Shown: positions 46,006 to 58,365, counted from the stretch's first letter. The stretch is 64,000 nt of DNA from Silene conica (GCA_029255685.2 CM055315.2:56453181-56517180), one strand, 5' to 3'. The notes: generated from the sequence alone by a model not told the origin. A program made the numbers and translations.

Positions 46006-48555
46006 TGTAACACCAGCTTTTTTCGACGCGTATAGTTACGAAATAGATTTTATTTCTTTAAAGCTCAAAATGAAATATATTCGTCTTTTCGTTTTAAATA
46101 CTTTTTTTCTATTGCTCTTTGAAAATGTTACTTATTTTATGATTGTAATTCAATATTTTCAACCGACACACTATGTTTACGTTTTACACCAAAAATCAAC
46201 CTTGACCATTTTATGCTCAAGCCTTATATTTTATCCTTCTACAGATTCGGTTATTTTTAAAAATAGTTCATATCGCACTTACCTACCTCATGAGTAATCC
46301 TTAGTCAACTGGGTTTCTAACTACATCCTATATCTTCTCGTTTGACCGAGTAAAGGAAGGAGTACATTATAATAATATATTCCGTTGGTTGTTGCTATAC
46401 TTATCACACCCCCTACGTTTCTTATTTTTTTTAGTATTGAAAAATTATAAGAAAGCTCTTTAACTCTCTCTTCCAAAAAGAAAAAAACCGTGTGTTAGAA
46501 CTCTTTGCATCAAACCTTGTTTCATTCTTGTCTCTGTCATCCCATCACCACTTTCGTTCTCGGCTTATATCGCAAGGGTATATATCGTCATCCTATTCTT
46601 GTATCAATCTCTTAAAATCATGACATATGGGATATTTATACCATGTGTGTTTGTAACTTTTGTAGGCTATCAAGAGGATCCCGACGCCGACGAATACCTT
46701 ATAGACTCGGAACTTGACGAATAAGGTAACTTCGACGTTACTCGGTATTACGCGATATTTGTTGTAGTTGTATGTATAGGAATTTTTTTTTTGGTGCTTG
46801 AAATTTCTGGCGTATAATATGCTAGTACCCATAAATAGTTTTCATAAACCTTGTTATCATAAAGTTCGGTACGTTAATTTTCGTCATTTATTATTTTCGA
46901 AATTTAATATGGCCGAGACATACTAATCATGTTGCATGAATTTTGTTTTGATGAATTGGTTCATGCATGCTTATTGTTTCATTATTTATATTTTATTTCC
47001 ATCAAATGTTCTAAGAAATTCATCTTTCTCTTGAATTTAAAATGGGTACCATATGTAGTTACAAAAGGGTAAATTTTCTATTTTTCATGAAGAAATTGTG
47101 ACTAAAAATAATTGTTTCACATACTGTTTTGGGTAAATAAATTGTGCTCCGAAAATTTACAATTTCCGTCTTCGATCGAAAAACTGTACATTTTGGTCCA
47201 GTCTTTGTTTACGTCAAAAGTCCGACTGTCCCCGAAAATAATTTATGTTTGAGTATATTTAAGATGGAAAATAAGTATGTTTGGAGGTTTTAAATGGGTT
47301 ATTTTGGGTGACGGTAAATTATATGTCTTATGCGATTAAAATAAATTTTGTATTTAAAGATTTTATTATTAAATTCTTACGGCAAAAACAATTGAACTAC
47401 TGAGCTATTCCATCTAATTGGACTTCTGTCCATTTTGATTGTTCAACTCTTGTACAAATCATTTGGCTTTCTGAAAACAATTTTTTTTTTACATGAGTTT
47501 ACGAAACAGTAATTTAATTAATTTCGCCATCGCTATAAAATAATAAACTTTGTCTCTCATTTGGCCTTAATAAAATATTTTGATATATTATTTTCTAAGT
47601 AAAATGGCTTTGTATAACTTGGTGAAATTTTAGTTTTATACATTCGAAGGATTTTATAATCGAGAAATAAAATGTTTAGTTCTTTTAAGAAAGACTCAAG
47701 ATTGTATTATTTGAGTATATATATCTTTTTGGGATATTTTAAAGTGTGGAATAATGAAAGGAATGGCAAAGAATAATGAACTAAGACATACGGGTTCTTA
47801 TACAACTATATGATTGGATACCCTAGTGGGAGGTACAGATTGTCATAGAGTCATGTACATGTACTTAGACTAGGACTTCGCACTGCGTGGTAAGTCGTGT
47901 CCTATTATAGTTTGTTGTCTAGTGAGTGAACTTGGAGTTGGTCATCTTTGCATGACACTGGGTTCTCGAAACTAGCTTGGATGCTGTGGTGTCAAGAGTA
48001 TAGCTAAAGTTACATTCTGGCCTGAACCGTATTATCTCCACTCTGTCATTTGAGGAATTTTGCTTTTAAGCACGCAACACGTTTATTTTAAGCGTAAGTT
48101 TGTTAATTGAATATTGTTACACATGTTTTGATATTTCAATTTACTTTCGATATATTTGCTTCTGTAACATTTATATCATGTGATATGGCTGGGAGAACGT
48201 CGAGTTACTCCCCACTGATTGTGGCTGTTATGTTTATAACATGACAGGTTTTTCTTTTGGCTGGGAATATTGTGTGAGCTAGCGAGTAGTTTGCAGATCC
48301 TACTCTTTGTTTTTTATATACCTTCTTCGGTGGTTATAGTCTTGAACACTTTTGAAGGTTTTGTTTTTTTTTTGGTTTAGCCCTTTTCAGAAAAGTGGCA
48401 TTTGTATTTGACTAACCTTCTGATTTTCTTTTTTCTCGAGAACTATCACATCCTCGTTATGATGATACTTAGTTTTTTTTTTCTTTGTGTATAATAATCC
48501 CAACATCGACAATGTTTCCGCCATTGTTTTGCGTTCGTTTTTATAGGGGATTACA
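46006..48555 (+). repeat. 5' LTR of element B
   Basis: It begins TGTAACACCAGC at the point where the E LTR is interrupted and ends TTACA before the primer site. The end is inferred from the primer site, since no second copy is available. I see no coding sequence in it. Confidence 0.8.
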
Positions 48556-48557
48556 GT

Positions 48558-48569
48558 TGGTATCAGAGC
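48558..48569 (+). other. Primer binding site of B (tRNA-iMet type)
   Basis: TGGTATCAGAGC lies two bases after the LTR. The 190-bp leader to gag has no gene. Confidence 0.9.
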
Positions 48570-48759
48570 ATCACTGCTCCCGACGCTCACACATGGACTT
48601 TTTTTTTGTTTGTTTAGGCAAAATGACTAGTAAATGACTTGACATATTAAAGTGAAATAGAGAGAGTTGGGTAGAAACCAATAAGGAGCTGGATGCTAGT
48701 TTACGTGTTCTTGCAATTTAGTGCTTAGCATTAATTATATGTGTTAGCTTCCTTTTAAG

Positions 48760-49543
48760 ATGTCTGGAGGACGCGGACGCGGACGTGGTGGAATTCCAGA
48801 TCAGAATGCAATCAACCAAGCGATTCTCAACTCTTTGAACCAGCTGACCAACCGAATGGAGAACATGGTTCCTCACGGTAGAGGAAATGGTGGACCACGA
48901 GATTTTAGTTTTTCCCGCGCTGCTGGACAGATGGCCAAAAGCAGACTGACATTCTTTAAGGGTACTATTGACCCTGAGGTGTTGAGGTTGTGGATTAGGC
49001 AGATAGAGAGGCAATTCGAGATTTGCGAGGTTCCAAATCAGCATAAGGTGAACCTGGCCGTCCACTACTTGCAGGAGGAGGCTGATCTTTGGTGGAGGAT
49101 AGTTGGTCCTGCTGCCGTACTTGCACCTCAATTTGGCTGGGCTGAATTCGTAACCATGCTTGAGAATAGATTTTTTCCTGAAGAATTGAAGCATCGGAAG
49201 ATTGATGAATTCATGGAGTGCAAACAAGGAAAGAACATGTCAGTTCAGGAGTTTACCGATCATTTTAACAAATTGGCACACTTTGCTGAGGAGTTGCTTC
49301 CTAATGAGGCCCGAAGAGTTTTCTATTATCGTAGAAAGCTGAATGCTGAGGTCACTCATTCGATGCCTCGAGACCTAGATACAGTTGAGAAGATTTATAA
49401 TGCTGCGTTGTGGAACGAGAAGTCCTTTGAGCGAATTAAGGAGGAGGCTGCCCTTGCTAATGCTTCATCTCATAAGAGGCCCTTTTCCTCTTCTTCTTCT
49501 TCTTCTTATTCTGCTCCGAGCAAGAAGAACAAATATCATGGAG
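48760..49543 (+). CDS. gag: B gag, first exon (matrix and capsid part)
   Basis: It starts at ATG 48760 ([11 protein letters not shown]). An Arg/Gly-rich start is followed by the retrotransposon capsid pattern ([56 protein letters not shown]) and a serine-rich linker. Read without splicing, the frame runs 17 more codons into the intron-like segment and stops at 49596. That would give a Gag without zinc knuckles. The last complete codon before the candidate splice site is GGA 49540-49542, and base 49543 is the first of a split Gly codon. Confidence 0.85.
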
Positions 49544-49626
49544 GTTTGAAAAACCCTCACACTCTTTACTTTTTGTCTCTATATTTCTCGGTCTGAGTGA
49601 TAGAACTGATACTAATTCTTTTTCAG
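49544..49626 (+). other. Candidate 83-nt spliceosomal intron in B gag
   Basis: It begins GTTTGA after GAG, ends TTCTTTTTCAG before GTTCTGG, is T-rich, and has CTGAT (49606-49610) and TACTAAT (49610-49616) as branch-point candidates. It contains an in-frame stop and its length is not a multiple of three. Removing exactly GT to AG joins Gag to the zinc knuckles and pol in one frame and restores a Gly codon. D Gag is continuous at the equivalent place. Confidence 0.75.
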
Positions 49627-52600
49627 GTTCTGGATACAAGAAATCAAATACTGCTCCTCGTCCCGACTGGAAGAAGTCTGATGAAAAGAAGGACAATAGA
49701 AGAAAAGAATTATTTTGCTATAGTTGCAAGGAACCCATTCATCCTGGTCTTACATGCGATGGTAACCCTATCGTGTGCTACAGTTGCAATGAGCCTGGTC
49801 ATAAATCTTTCAACTGCCCTAAGAAGAAAGTTGCTGATACTTCGTCTACAAAGATTGCTGCTGCCACAACTGCAAATACTGGAGGGGCTACTCGTAGTAA
49901 AGGTCGTATCTTTCTTTTGAGTCGAGCTGAGGCCGAGGCTGATCCAGATGTGATTACCAGTACGTATCTTGTTTCCGGTCATCGTGCTGTTGTTCTGTTT
50001 GACACTGGCGCTTCAATATCTGTCATATCCTCTAGTTTTGCTGTAAAAGCTTCTTTAGTATCTGTTCCTGCTGAGCCTGTTCCGATATCTTTACCTTCTG
50101 GTGAAACTCTATCTTGTGCTAAGGCATATGCCAATGTGCCTATCCTCCTTGCTGGTGTGGTTTTCCCTACCACTCTTCTAGACTTCCCTTTAGGTGAGTT
50201 TGATGTGATTCTTGGTATGGATTGGTTGTCCCAATATGCTGCTAAATTCCAGTGTCGAGATCAAAAGATCTTTTTAAAGAGCCCATGCGGTGCTCGAATT
50301 ACGCACCATGGTGGTAGACGTCAGGAAGGTATAAAGATTATATCTGCTATGAAGTTGATGAGTTTGCAGAGAAAGGGTTGTCAGGTTTTCTTGTGTTCTG
50401 TCTCCAAGACTGAGGATTTACCTAAATTGGAGAAGGTTTGTGTTGTGAAAGAGTATCCCGACGTTTTTCCTGAAGAGTTACCTGGCATTCCTCCTGAGAG
50501 AGATGTGGAGTTTACAATCGATCTAGTGCCTGGTACTGGTCCAATTGCAAAAGCCCCATATCGTATGGCCCCTACTGAGTTACAAGAGTTACGAAAACAA
50601 CTAGATGAGATGATCGAAATGGACTTTATCCGCCCTAGCTCTTCTCCTTGGGGTGGCCCTGTACTTTTCGTGAAGAAGAAGGATGGCACCATGCGCTTAT
50701 GCATCGACTACCGTGATCTCAACCGTGTTACAGTGAAGAACAAGTATCCTTTGCCTCGTATTGACGATTTGTTTGACCAGTTAAAGGGTGCTTCTGTTTT
50801 CTCTAAGATCGATTTGAGATCGGGTTATCACCAGATCCCTGTACGAGAATCTGATATTCCAAAGACGGCTTTTAGTTCGAGGTATGGTCACTATGAGTTC
50901 AAGGTTATGCCGTTCGGTTTAACCAATGCCCCAGCTGTATTTATGGACCAGATGAACCGTTCTTTCCGTGAGTTCCTTGATAAGTGTGTGGTGGTCTTTA
51001 TTGATGATATTCTAATCTTTTCTAAATCCGAGACCGATCATGCGGAGCATTTGAGGACTATTCTAGGTATTCTGCGGAAGCAAAAGTGGTTTGCTAAGTA
51101 TTCGAAATGCGAGTTTTGGCTCCCTGAGGTGGCTTTTCTCGGCCATGTCATTTCAAAGGAAGGTATTAAGGTGGACCCTGCAAAGATCTCAGCTGTCTCC
51201 AACTGGTCTAGTCCATCTGATGTTGGTGAGATTCGTAGTTTCTTGGGTCTTGCGGGTTACTATAGGAGGTTCGTTAAGGATTTCTCTAAGTTGGCCCGTC
51301 CGATGACTCAACTTCTGAAGAAGGAATCTAAGTTCCTTTGGTCCCAGGATTGTGAAGATGCTTTCCTAGAGCTTAAGAAGCGTCTTACCTCTGCACCTGT
51401 GCTGACCTTGCCCGAAGATGGTGTAGGTTTCGATGTTTTCTGTGGTGCTTCTAAGCATGGTTTGGGTTGTGTACTTATGCAAAATGGTAAGGTGATTGCC
51501 TATGCCTCAAGACAGTTGAAGGTGCATGAGGTCAACTATCCTACGCACGATTTGGAGCTCGCTGTGGTGGTTCTTGCCCTTAAGATTTGGCGTCATTACT
51601 TGTATGGTGTGAAGTGTAAGGTTCACACTGATCACAAGAGTTTGCGTTATCTTTTCACGCAGAAGGATTTGAACGCGAGGCAAAGACGATGGATCGAGTT
51701 GGTGAATGACTATGATTTGGAGTTGGTGTACTATGAAGGAAGAGCCAACGTTGTGGCTGATGCTTTGAGTCGAAAGACTATCCACACTCTGGTTCCTTGT
51801 GTTGATCTATCCGATTCTCTGGTTCGTGAGTTTGAGAAGATGTCTATAGGAGTAATCCTTGATGCTTCTTCGGCATGTGTTAACTCTTTGGTCGTCGAGC
51901 CCGACTTGTTTCGTGAGATCCGGGAGATGCAGTTATCGGATCCCTTTGTTGCTGAGATTCGTGCGAAGATGGGTTTAGGGAGAGCTGTAGATTTTTCGGA
52001 GGATTCTTCCGGTTCTTTGAAGTTTAGAGATCGATGGGTGGTTCCTGCTAATGTCGATCTGAGAAAGAAGATCCTTAGAGAGGCCCACAAGACTCCTTAT
52101 TCAGTACATCCAGGTGGTGACAAGATGTATAAGGATCTGAAGCTTCATTTCTGGTGGCCGCATATGAGAGATGAGATTTCTTCGTTTGTGAGTAAATGCT
52201 TGACTTGTCAACGAGTTAAGTTTGAGCATAAGAGACCCGGGGGTTTGCTACAACCATTACCGATTCCCGAGTGGAAATGGCAGTGCATTTCTATGGATTT
52301 TGTGATGGCATTACCTAGATCTGTGACAAGTAAGAATGGTATCTGGGTTGTCGTGGATCGCCTGACTAAGAGTGCTCGTTTCATTCCCATTCGTGATACT
52401 TGGAGTTTGGAGCGACTTGCCGAGACCTACATAGGTGAGGTTGTGCGACATCATGGTGTCCCTTTGGAGATTGTATCTGATCGTGATCCGAGGTTCTGTT
52501 CTAAGTTTTGGAAGGCTTTACAGAAAGCTTTGGGAACCCAGTTGTTGATGAGTACTGCTTTCCATGCCGCTACCGATAGTCAATCTGAGAGGACGATTCA

Positions 52601-52744
52601 AACATTAGAGGATATGTTTCATGCCTGTGCCCTTGATTTCCAGGGAAATTGGGAGAGACATCTGCCTTTGGTTGAATTTTCTTATAATAACAGTTATCAT
52701 GCTTCAATCAAGATGGCTCCTTTTGAAGCTCTTTATGGTCGTTG
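49627..52744 (+). CDS. gag-pol: B gag zinc knuckles and pol, truncated by H
   Basis: The frame is open throughout. It begins with two CCHC knuckles ([14 protein letters not shown] and [14 protein letters not shown]), then protease ([11 protein letters not shown]) and GMDWL. RT follows ([22 protein letters not shown]), then RNase H and integrase with its HHCC start (CLTCQRVK) and core residues [11 protein letters not shown] and SERTIQ. The first RNase H block reads FCGAS where A has YTDAS, so the catalytic Asp is replaced by Gly. The integrase also has HAATDSQ where A has HPATDGQ. The frame runs into H LTR sequence at 52745 and stops at 52808, so the integrase end and any chromodomain are cut off. 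These two changes suggest enzyme loss despite the open frame. Confidence 0.87.
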
Positions 52745-53107
52745 TGTTAGTTATTTAGACCATATTAATACTCATATTGTGATCTTAAAATTACAATATA
52801 TAATCTAAAATGGTCTAAATCTACATGCATGCAAACAAAAGTATAAAAGATGGTATTAAACCATCATAAGATAAAAAAAACCTTACATTGTATAAGCAAG
52901 ATAATGGGCACAACACAAGGACTCCTTCCTTATTGTTGTTCTTGAGCTATGGAATAAGAAAGATCCTCCAAGACTACTAACCACCAAATAGATGGTCTCC
53001 TAAGGATACACCCAAGATTATCCCAAAAACTACTAAGTTACTAACTAGGTAAATTTAGTAGTAGACCTTGTATTATGTGATAATATTATTACACTAATAA
53101 CATTATG

Positions 53108-53471
53108 ATATATTTATTATTATGAGGATTTTTCTCTCTTAAAAAATTAAGAGGATTTATGTGTATAATGAGGGGTATATATAGGGGTTTGAAATGTAAA
53201 CAATTCATGGGAACATGCCATGTGTTTACACCACCAAACTTTGACAAATATGTTTAATAAGACCTCATATATATTATGGTTCAAATGGACCCATTTTGGT
53301 CCATTTCGATTTCCGACATTTGTCCCACAAATGCTTATAAGTCTTATATTTAATTATCTTAATTAATTATTAAATTGATTATTTAACAATTAAATAATAC
53401 AAATCAACAATTAATAACCACTTAACAATTAAGTTCTTATTAGACTATTTTATCAGTATAAAATATAACTT
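53108..53471. repeat. 364-bp direct duplication flanking T, left copy
   Basis: It matches 54147-54510 almost perfectly. It starts ATATATTTATTATTATGAGG and ends AAATATAACTT. Confidence 0.93.
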
Positions 53472-54146
53472 TTGACAAGCCTCGGGCGTATCTACGTGTC
53501 CTGCTAATTCAGGTAGGGGAAATCACTGGTACATGTTGATGTGTAAACTGCTCTTAATTGTTATTAAGCATGGTTGTGATATAATATCATGTGATCGTTA
53601 TATTTTGTTGTTTATATTATTCTGAGATATTGATACGATGTGAATATATATATTGGGTCTTGTGATACGGTGTTGGATCGGTGCGGAGTATATATGGTGT
53701 TGGATCGGTGCGGAGTATATATGGTGTCGGATCGGTGCGGAGTATATATATGGCGTTGGATCGGTGCGGAGTTTACTATATTGTTATAATTATTGTTTTC
53801 CCTACTCAACCTCGTGGTTGACCCTGTGTATTCGTGATCACCTGTGATGAACCAATTATTGGGGAGCAGATTGACAGGTGCTGAGACTAAGGGGGAGCCA
53901 TGGGAGGAAGAGCTTGGATCCGGACCAGATTAGATGTCTAGATCACCTTAGTCAGTTTAATACGAGTTGTACTTTATTTATGTTGTTAAGACCTTTGGAT
54001 ATGTAAGAACATGTTTTGAGTTTAAAGTTAATTTAAAGTACTGTTTATCTTCCTTTGTATCTACTGCCTCGGGAAACCGAGATGGTAACACCTTTATTTA
54101 TCTGAGGAGTCCTAGTTCAGGCCCTTAAATAAATGGGGGTGTTACA
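53472..54146 (+). mobile_element. Fragment T: 3' end of a gypsy LTR of the A lineage
   Basis: The right 675 bp match the last part of the A LTR (27-bp type units, CCTACTCAACCTCGTGGTTG, terminal GGGGGTGTTACA). The left side is truncated, without terminal TG. The 27-bp units here (53671-53780) carry TATATATGG variants. Confidence 0.88.
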
Positions 54147-54510
54147 ATATATTTATTATTATGAGGATTTTTCTCTCTTAAAAAATTAAGAGGATTTATG
54201 TGTATAATGAGGGGTATATATAGGGGTTTGAAATGTAAACAATTCATGGGAACATGCCATGTGTTTACACCACCAAACTTTGACAAATATGTTTAATAAG
54301 ACCTTATATATATTATGGTTCAAATGGACCCATTTTGGTCCATTTCGATTTCCGACATTTGTCCCACAAATGCTTATAAGTCTTATATTTAATTATCTTA
54401 ATTAATTATTAAATTGATTATTTAACAATTAAATAATACAAATCAACAATTAATAACCACTTAACAATTAAGTTCTTATTAGACTATTTTATGAGTATAA
54501 AATATAACTT
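54147..54510. repeat. 364-bp direct duplication flanking T, right copy
   Basis: It matches 53108-53471, after which the H LTR continues normally. Confidence 0.93.
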
Positions 54511-54989
54511 ATGAACCCTTATTAGCTAATTTTACAATCTCTTGTAAATTTAAATAGCTATTTATCTTCGCCTCAAATATATACACATGTCGTAGAAATT
54601 TATATAATTAACTATTAATTATAAAATCTCATTTATATTTATTAATTAATTCTCAAATAATTAAATAATAAATCCCCTTGGCCCAAGTTCGTAACTTGTC
54701 ATCAAATATATATTCACATGACTTATTTAAAAGTCCTGTAATACAAGGATTTAATATAATTGTATCAAATACAAATAATTAGTTTTTCCATTTGGGCATC
54801 ATCCTATAGGTGTGACCTAAAGGGATCAGCTAGTCACCGCCGTCACACGACAGTAATGTCAAACTCTAGTCAGCCAATCATTACCGATTAACGTTGACCA
54901 GCTGACATATATGTAAAAAAATCCCTGACATATTCCTTGTACGAGATTTATTATGTAGACGCACTATTGTGGAGGACACTACTCCAACA

Positions 54990-55754
54990 ATCTCCCACTT
55001 GTCTGACACAAGTGTGCGCCACCGATTCTCTTATCCAAAGTTATCTCCCACTCAATGCAAGATGTCTTCCAGGTCGTTCCTGCACGTGATCTCATCATAA
55101 AGTGGTTTCCTCGATCAGGAGAATGACCATCTGACCGGATTATCTACTATAGACCTTATCCGAGCGTGGCCACGCATTTTCAGTTAACTCTCCTCGAGTG
55201 GCCTTGAGATAAAAATTTGACATAAGTGGACAATCTTGTTGAACTATTTTCTTTGTTCAATCACAGATCACTATGACCCAGAAGATGCCCATCAGCCTCC
55301 TGTTACGGCACGACCTTAAGCAAAAACTAAAGTCAATCGGAAACTGTACTGACTCAGATAAATAGTCTCCAGTCAAAAGAATCGACTCGAAGGAATAAAT
55401 AGAAATCCTCGCCACGACCTAGCAACAAAAAAACTCTATAAACGGTCACTGTCCGACAAATTGTCTCACAATCTGCCTATGTAATCGACCAATCATCACT
55501 ATGACCATATGACAGTCGAACATGTCATCTATCGCCTTACAATCTAGTCATTCCGAGACGTCACCTCATTAAGTAACTAGGGACAAAATACAATGTTAAT
55601 CCAGTTCACTTAATAGGGTTCGACGTTGTCATTACAACCTATTTGGATAAAACAAAGTATATGAATTTAGACAACAACTAAATACGACGATAAATGTAAT
55701 TATCATATATGAAATCATTGGTACAATATTTAAAATTATTACATATCGTATAAT
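54990..55754 (-). mobile_element. H 3' untranslated region and polypurine tract
   Basis: ATCTCCCACTTGTC (plus) adjoins the LTR. Conserved blocks shared with C1 and C2 include GCGTGGCCACGCATTT and CTCCTCGAGTGGCC (55190-55203). No gene is supported. Confidence 0.75.
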
Positions 55755-56762
55755 TTACAGTAGTTCTGTCATTCGTCTCAACCCCATAGAAACTACATGA
55801 CTATCATGTTTTGCTTGAGACAATGGCTTGGTTAAAGGATCAGCGATGTTTTCAGCTGTCCCAACCTTACAAACTATAATTTCCTTCCTTTCAATTAGAT
55901 CTATAATTACATGAAATTTCCTAAGTACATGTCTAGACTTGTTACTAGACTTGGGCTCTTTAGCTTGAAAAATTGCCCCACTGTTATCACAGTATAAAGT
56001 GATAGGATCCTCGGCGGTCGGAACTACTCTCAGTCCCTCCAAAAATTGCCTAATCCAAACAGCTTCCTTAGCAGCCTCAGATGCTGCAATGTACTCATCT
56101 TCCGTTGTAGAATCAGCAGTCACAGACTCCTTAAAACTTCTCCAACAAACCGCCCCTCCGTTCATAATATAGACAAAACCAGCCTGGGATTTTAAATCAT
56201 CTCTATCGGTTTGGAAACTGGCATCCGTATAACCTCTTACACGTAACTCAGATTCTCCTCCAAACACTAAGAATGAATCTCTAGTCCTTCTCAAGTATTT
56301 AAGAATATTCTTGACGGCTATCCAGTGACTCTCACCTGGATTATTTTGATAACGACTTGTCATGCTCAAAGCATACGAGACGTCAGGACGAGTGCACATC
56401 ATAGCATACGTGATCGATCCAACAGCGGAAGCATAGGGAATCGACTTCATGCGTTCAATATCCTTAGGTTCCGTGGGACACTGAGATTTACTCAAGGTAA
56501 TCCCACTACCTATTGGCAGAAAACCTTTCTTAGAGTTTTTCATATTGAATCGATCAAGAATTTTATCAATATAAACTTCTTGACTCAATGCTAATATCCT
56601 ATTGGTTCTATCTCTATAGATCCGGATACCCAAGATGCGTTGTGCTTCTCCCAAATCTTTCATTTGGAAGTGGTTTCCTAACCACTTCTTAACAGAAGTA
56701 AGCATATCTATATCATTCCCAATGAGTAATATGTCGTCCACATATAAAAGTAAGAAAACAAC
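55755..56762 (-). pseudogene. pol: H pol: RT C-terminal half and RNase H
   Basis: The minus strand resumes right after the LINE with FLLLYVDDILLIGND (catalytic YVDD about 20 bases from the insertion), then RILGIRIYRD and TRPDVSYALS. RNase H follows with TDASFQTD, YCDNSGA and ADPLTKPL, ending at 55755. It is intact within this part but separated from the rest of RT by the LINE. Confidence 0.87.
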
Positions 56763-56765
56763 TTT

Positions 56766-57591
56766 TTTTTTTTTTTGGTAAAATGTGAGTGTAGTATATC
56801 ATATCAAAAGGATAATTACAAGGGAGTGTCAGGGATCAAGTCCCATTACAAGCAAAAAGGAATTAAATTATGCCAACACTTGCAAACCAATCACTATGGG
56901 ATTGATCAAACTCATTGCTCAGCTTAAATTTAATTCGTCGTCTAACGTCCTCTTCAATGTGACGAGCCACCAAATCTGGTCGTTTCACCCAGTCATTAAC
57001 TCTAGTATCATTCCTCTGAAGCCAAACAGAATAAAAGTAGGCATTAAGCATGGCAGACTGACACTGCCATTTGACATTCTTCCTGAAGCTAACAGCCAGA
57101 GAAGACACAGAAGGCCAGGACCCTCCAAACCAGTGCATCAGATGAGCTTTGATGCTGCAGCTATAATCACACTCATCAAACAGATGAGCAATTGTCTCAG
57201 TGTGCCTCTGACAGAGAACACAGTTATCATCTGAGATACAGCCAAGTCTATAGAGCTTATCCTTGACATTCATACCCCCTTGAATCATGAGCCAAGTGAT
57301 CATGGAATGCTTAGGTACATTCCAATGATTCCAAACAACCCTGTACCAGTCCTGAGTATTCTGCAAAGGACATAGGAAAGAGTAACCTTCACTGATGGAA
57401 TATCCTTTTGGGTTCCCAATCCAGCTATCATGTACAAAGCCTTGTTTAATTCGATCCTTTACCTTGCACACATTCTTCCAGACCCAAGAAGCATCCTTAG
57501 GAGGAGAATAATCATGCCATGGTGAGTGTTTAAGGTAGACAGAATTGACCCATTTCACCCATAATCTATCAGCTTTGGTATAGATCCAATG
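56766..57591 (-). mobile_element. 5'-truncated LINE inserted in H RT
   Basis: The minus strand carries the end of a plant L1-type ORF2: WIYTKADRLWVKW, then a zf-RVT region with NHWNVPKHSMITWLMIQGGM and a Cys/His cluster (CVLCQRHTETIAHLFDEC). A short 3' untranslated part and a poly(A) tail follow (15 T at 56763-56777 on plus). The target duplication AACAACTTT is at 56757-56765 and 57592-57600. Only about 0.8 kb of the LINE remains, as usual for aborted target-primed reverse transcription. Confidence 0.92.
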
Positions 57592-58362
57592 AACAACTTT
57601 ACTCCCACTAAACTTCATGTATAAATACGGTTCCTCAACACTTCGAGAAAAACCATTTTGTTTAATCACATGATCAAAACGATGATTCCAACTCCTTGAT
57701 GCTTGCTTAAGACCATAAATGGATCTCTTAAGCTTGCATACTTTGTTAGGATTTTTAGGATCCACAAAACCTTCAGGTTGTGTCATGTACACTTCCTCTT
57801 CCAGAAACCCATTCAGGAAAGCGGTCTTGACATCCATTTGCCATATCTCATAATCATGAAATGCAGCAATCGCTAACATTATCCGAACAGATCTCAGCAT
57901 AGCAACTGGTGCAAAGGTCTCGTCATAGTGTAAACCATGAACCTGAGTGAACCCTTTCGCCACCAGTCTAGCTTTGTAGACATCTTTATGTCCATCCATG
58001 CCGATTTTAATCTTAAAAATCCACTTACACTGAAGAGGTCGGACATCTTTAGGTAATTCAACCAGATCCCATACCTGATTGTCATACATGGAATCCATTT
58101 CGGATTGCATGGCTTCAAGCCATAACTTAGAGTCAGAACTAACAATAGCTGCTTTGTAGGTTTTAGGTTCGTCACTTTCTAAAAGTAATACCTCATAGTC
58201 ACCATCTTCCTCAATGATACCAAGGTATCTTTCAGGTTGGTGACTTACCCTTCCTGACCTCCTAGGTTCAGAAGGAATAATAACCGAATCTGACGAAGAA
58301 GGGACATTTTCCTGTGCAGTCACCTCAGTTTGTGGCTCTTGAACTTCATCAAGTTCAAATTT
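57592..58362 (-). pseudogene. pol: H pol: RT N-terminal half and linker
   Basis: The minus strand carries the linker with DEPKTYKAA, then RT blocks PLQCKWIFK, ARLVAKGF, QMDVKTAFLNG and KRSIYGLKQASRSWNHRF. It runs without a break into the LINE coding sequence, giving a fortuitous chimeric ORF to 56863. Upstream it is separated from integrase by TGA 58363-58365, where the family usually has Arg, so a CGA to TGA change is likely. Confidence 0.87.
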
Positions 58363-58365
58363 TCA

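Larger units (their letters stand above)
46006..52744 (+). mobile_element. Element B: gypsy retrotransposon, 3' part lost to view by the H insertion
   Basis: A 2550-bp 5' LTR, tRNA-iMet primer site and Gag-Pol frame run to the integrase core, where copia element H begins. The 3' LTR is not in the window and should lie beyond H. Apart from the intron-like segment in gag the coding frame has no stop or frameshift. Confidence 0.87.
52745..54989 (-). repeat. H 3' LTR with internal insertion and duplication
   Basis: The plus strand starts TGTTAGTTATTTAGACC and ends ACTCCAACA. Total length is 2245 bp. Subtracting T (675 bp) and one 364-bp duplicate leaves 1206 bp, close to the C1 LTR. The U3 block is at 54802-54905 (arms TCAGCTAGTCA and TGACCAGCTGA). 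Confidence 0.85.

Noticed and set aside
56863..58323. A 486-codon gene
   Set aside because: It is copia RT running into LINE ORF2 across an insertion with a clear target duplication.
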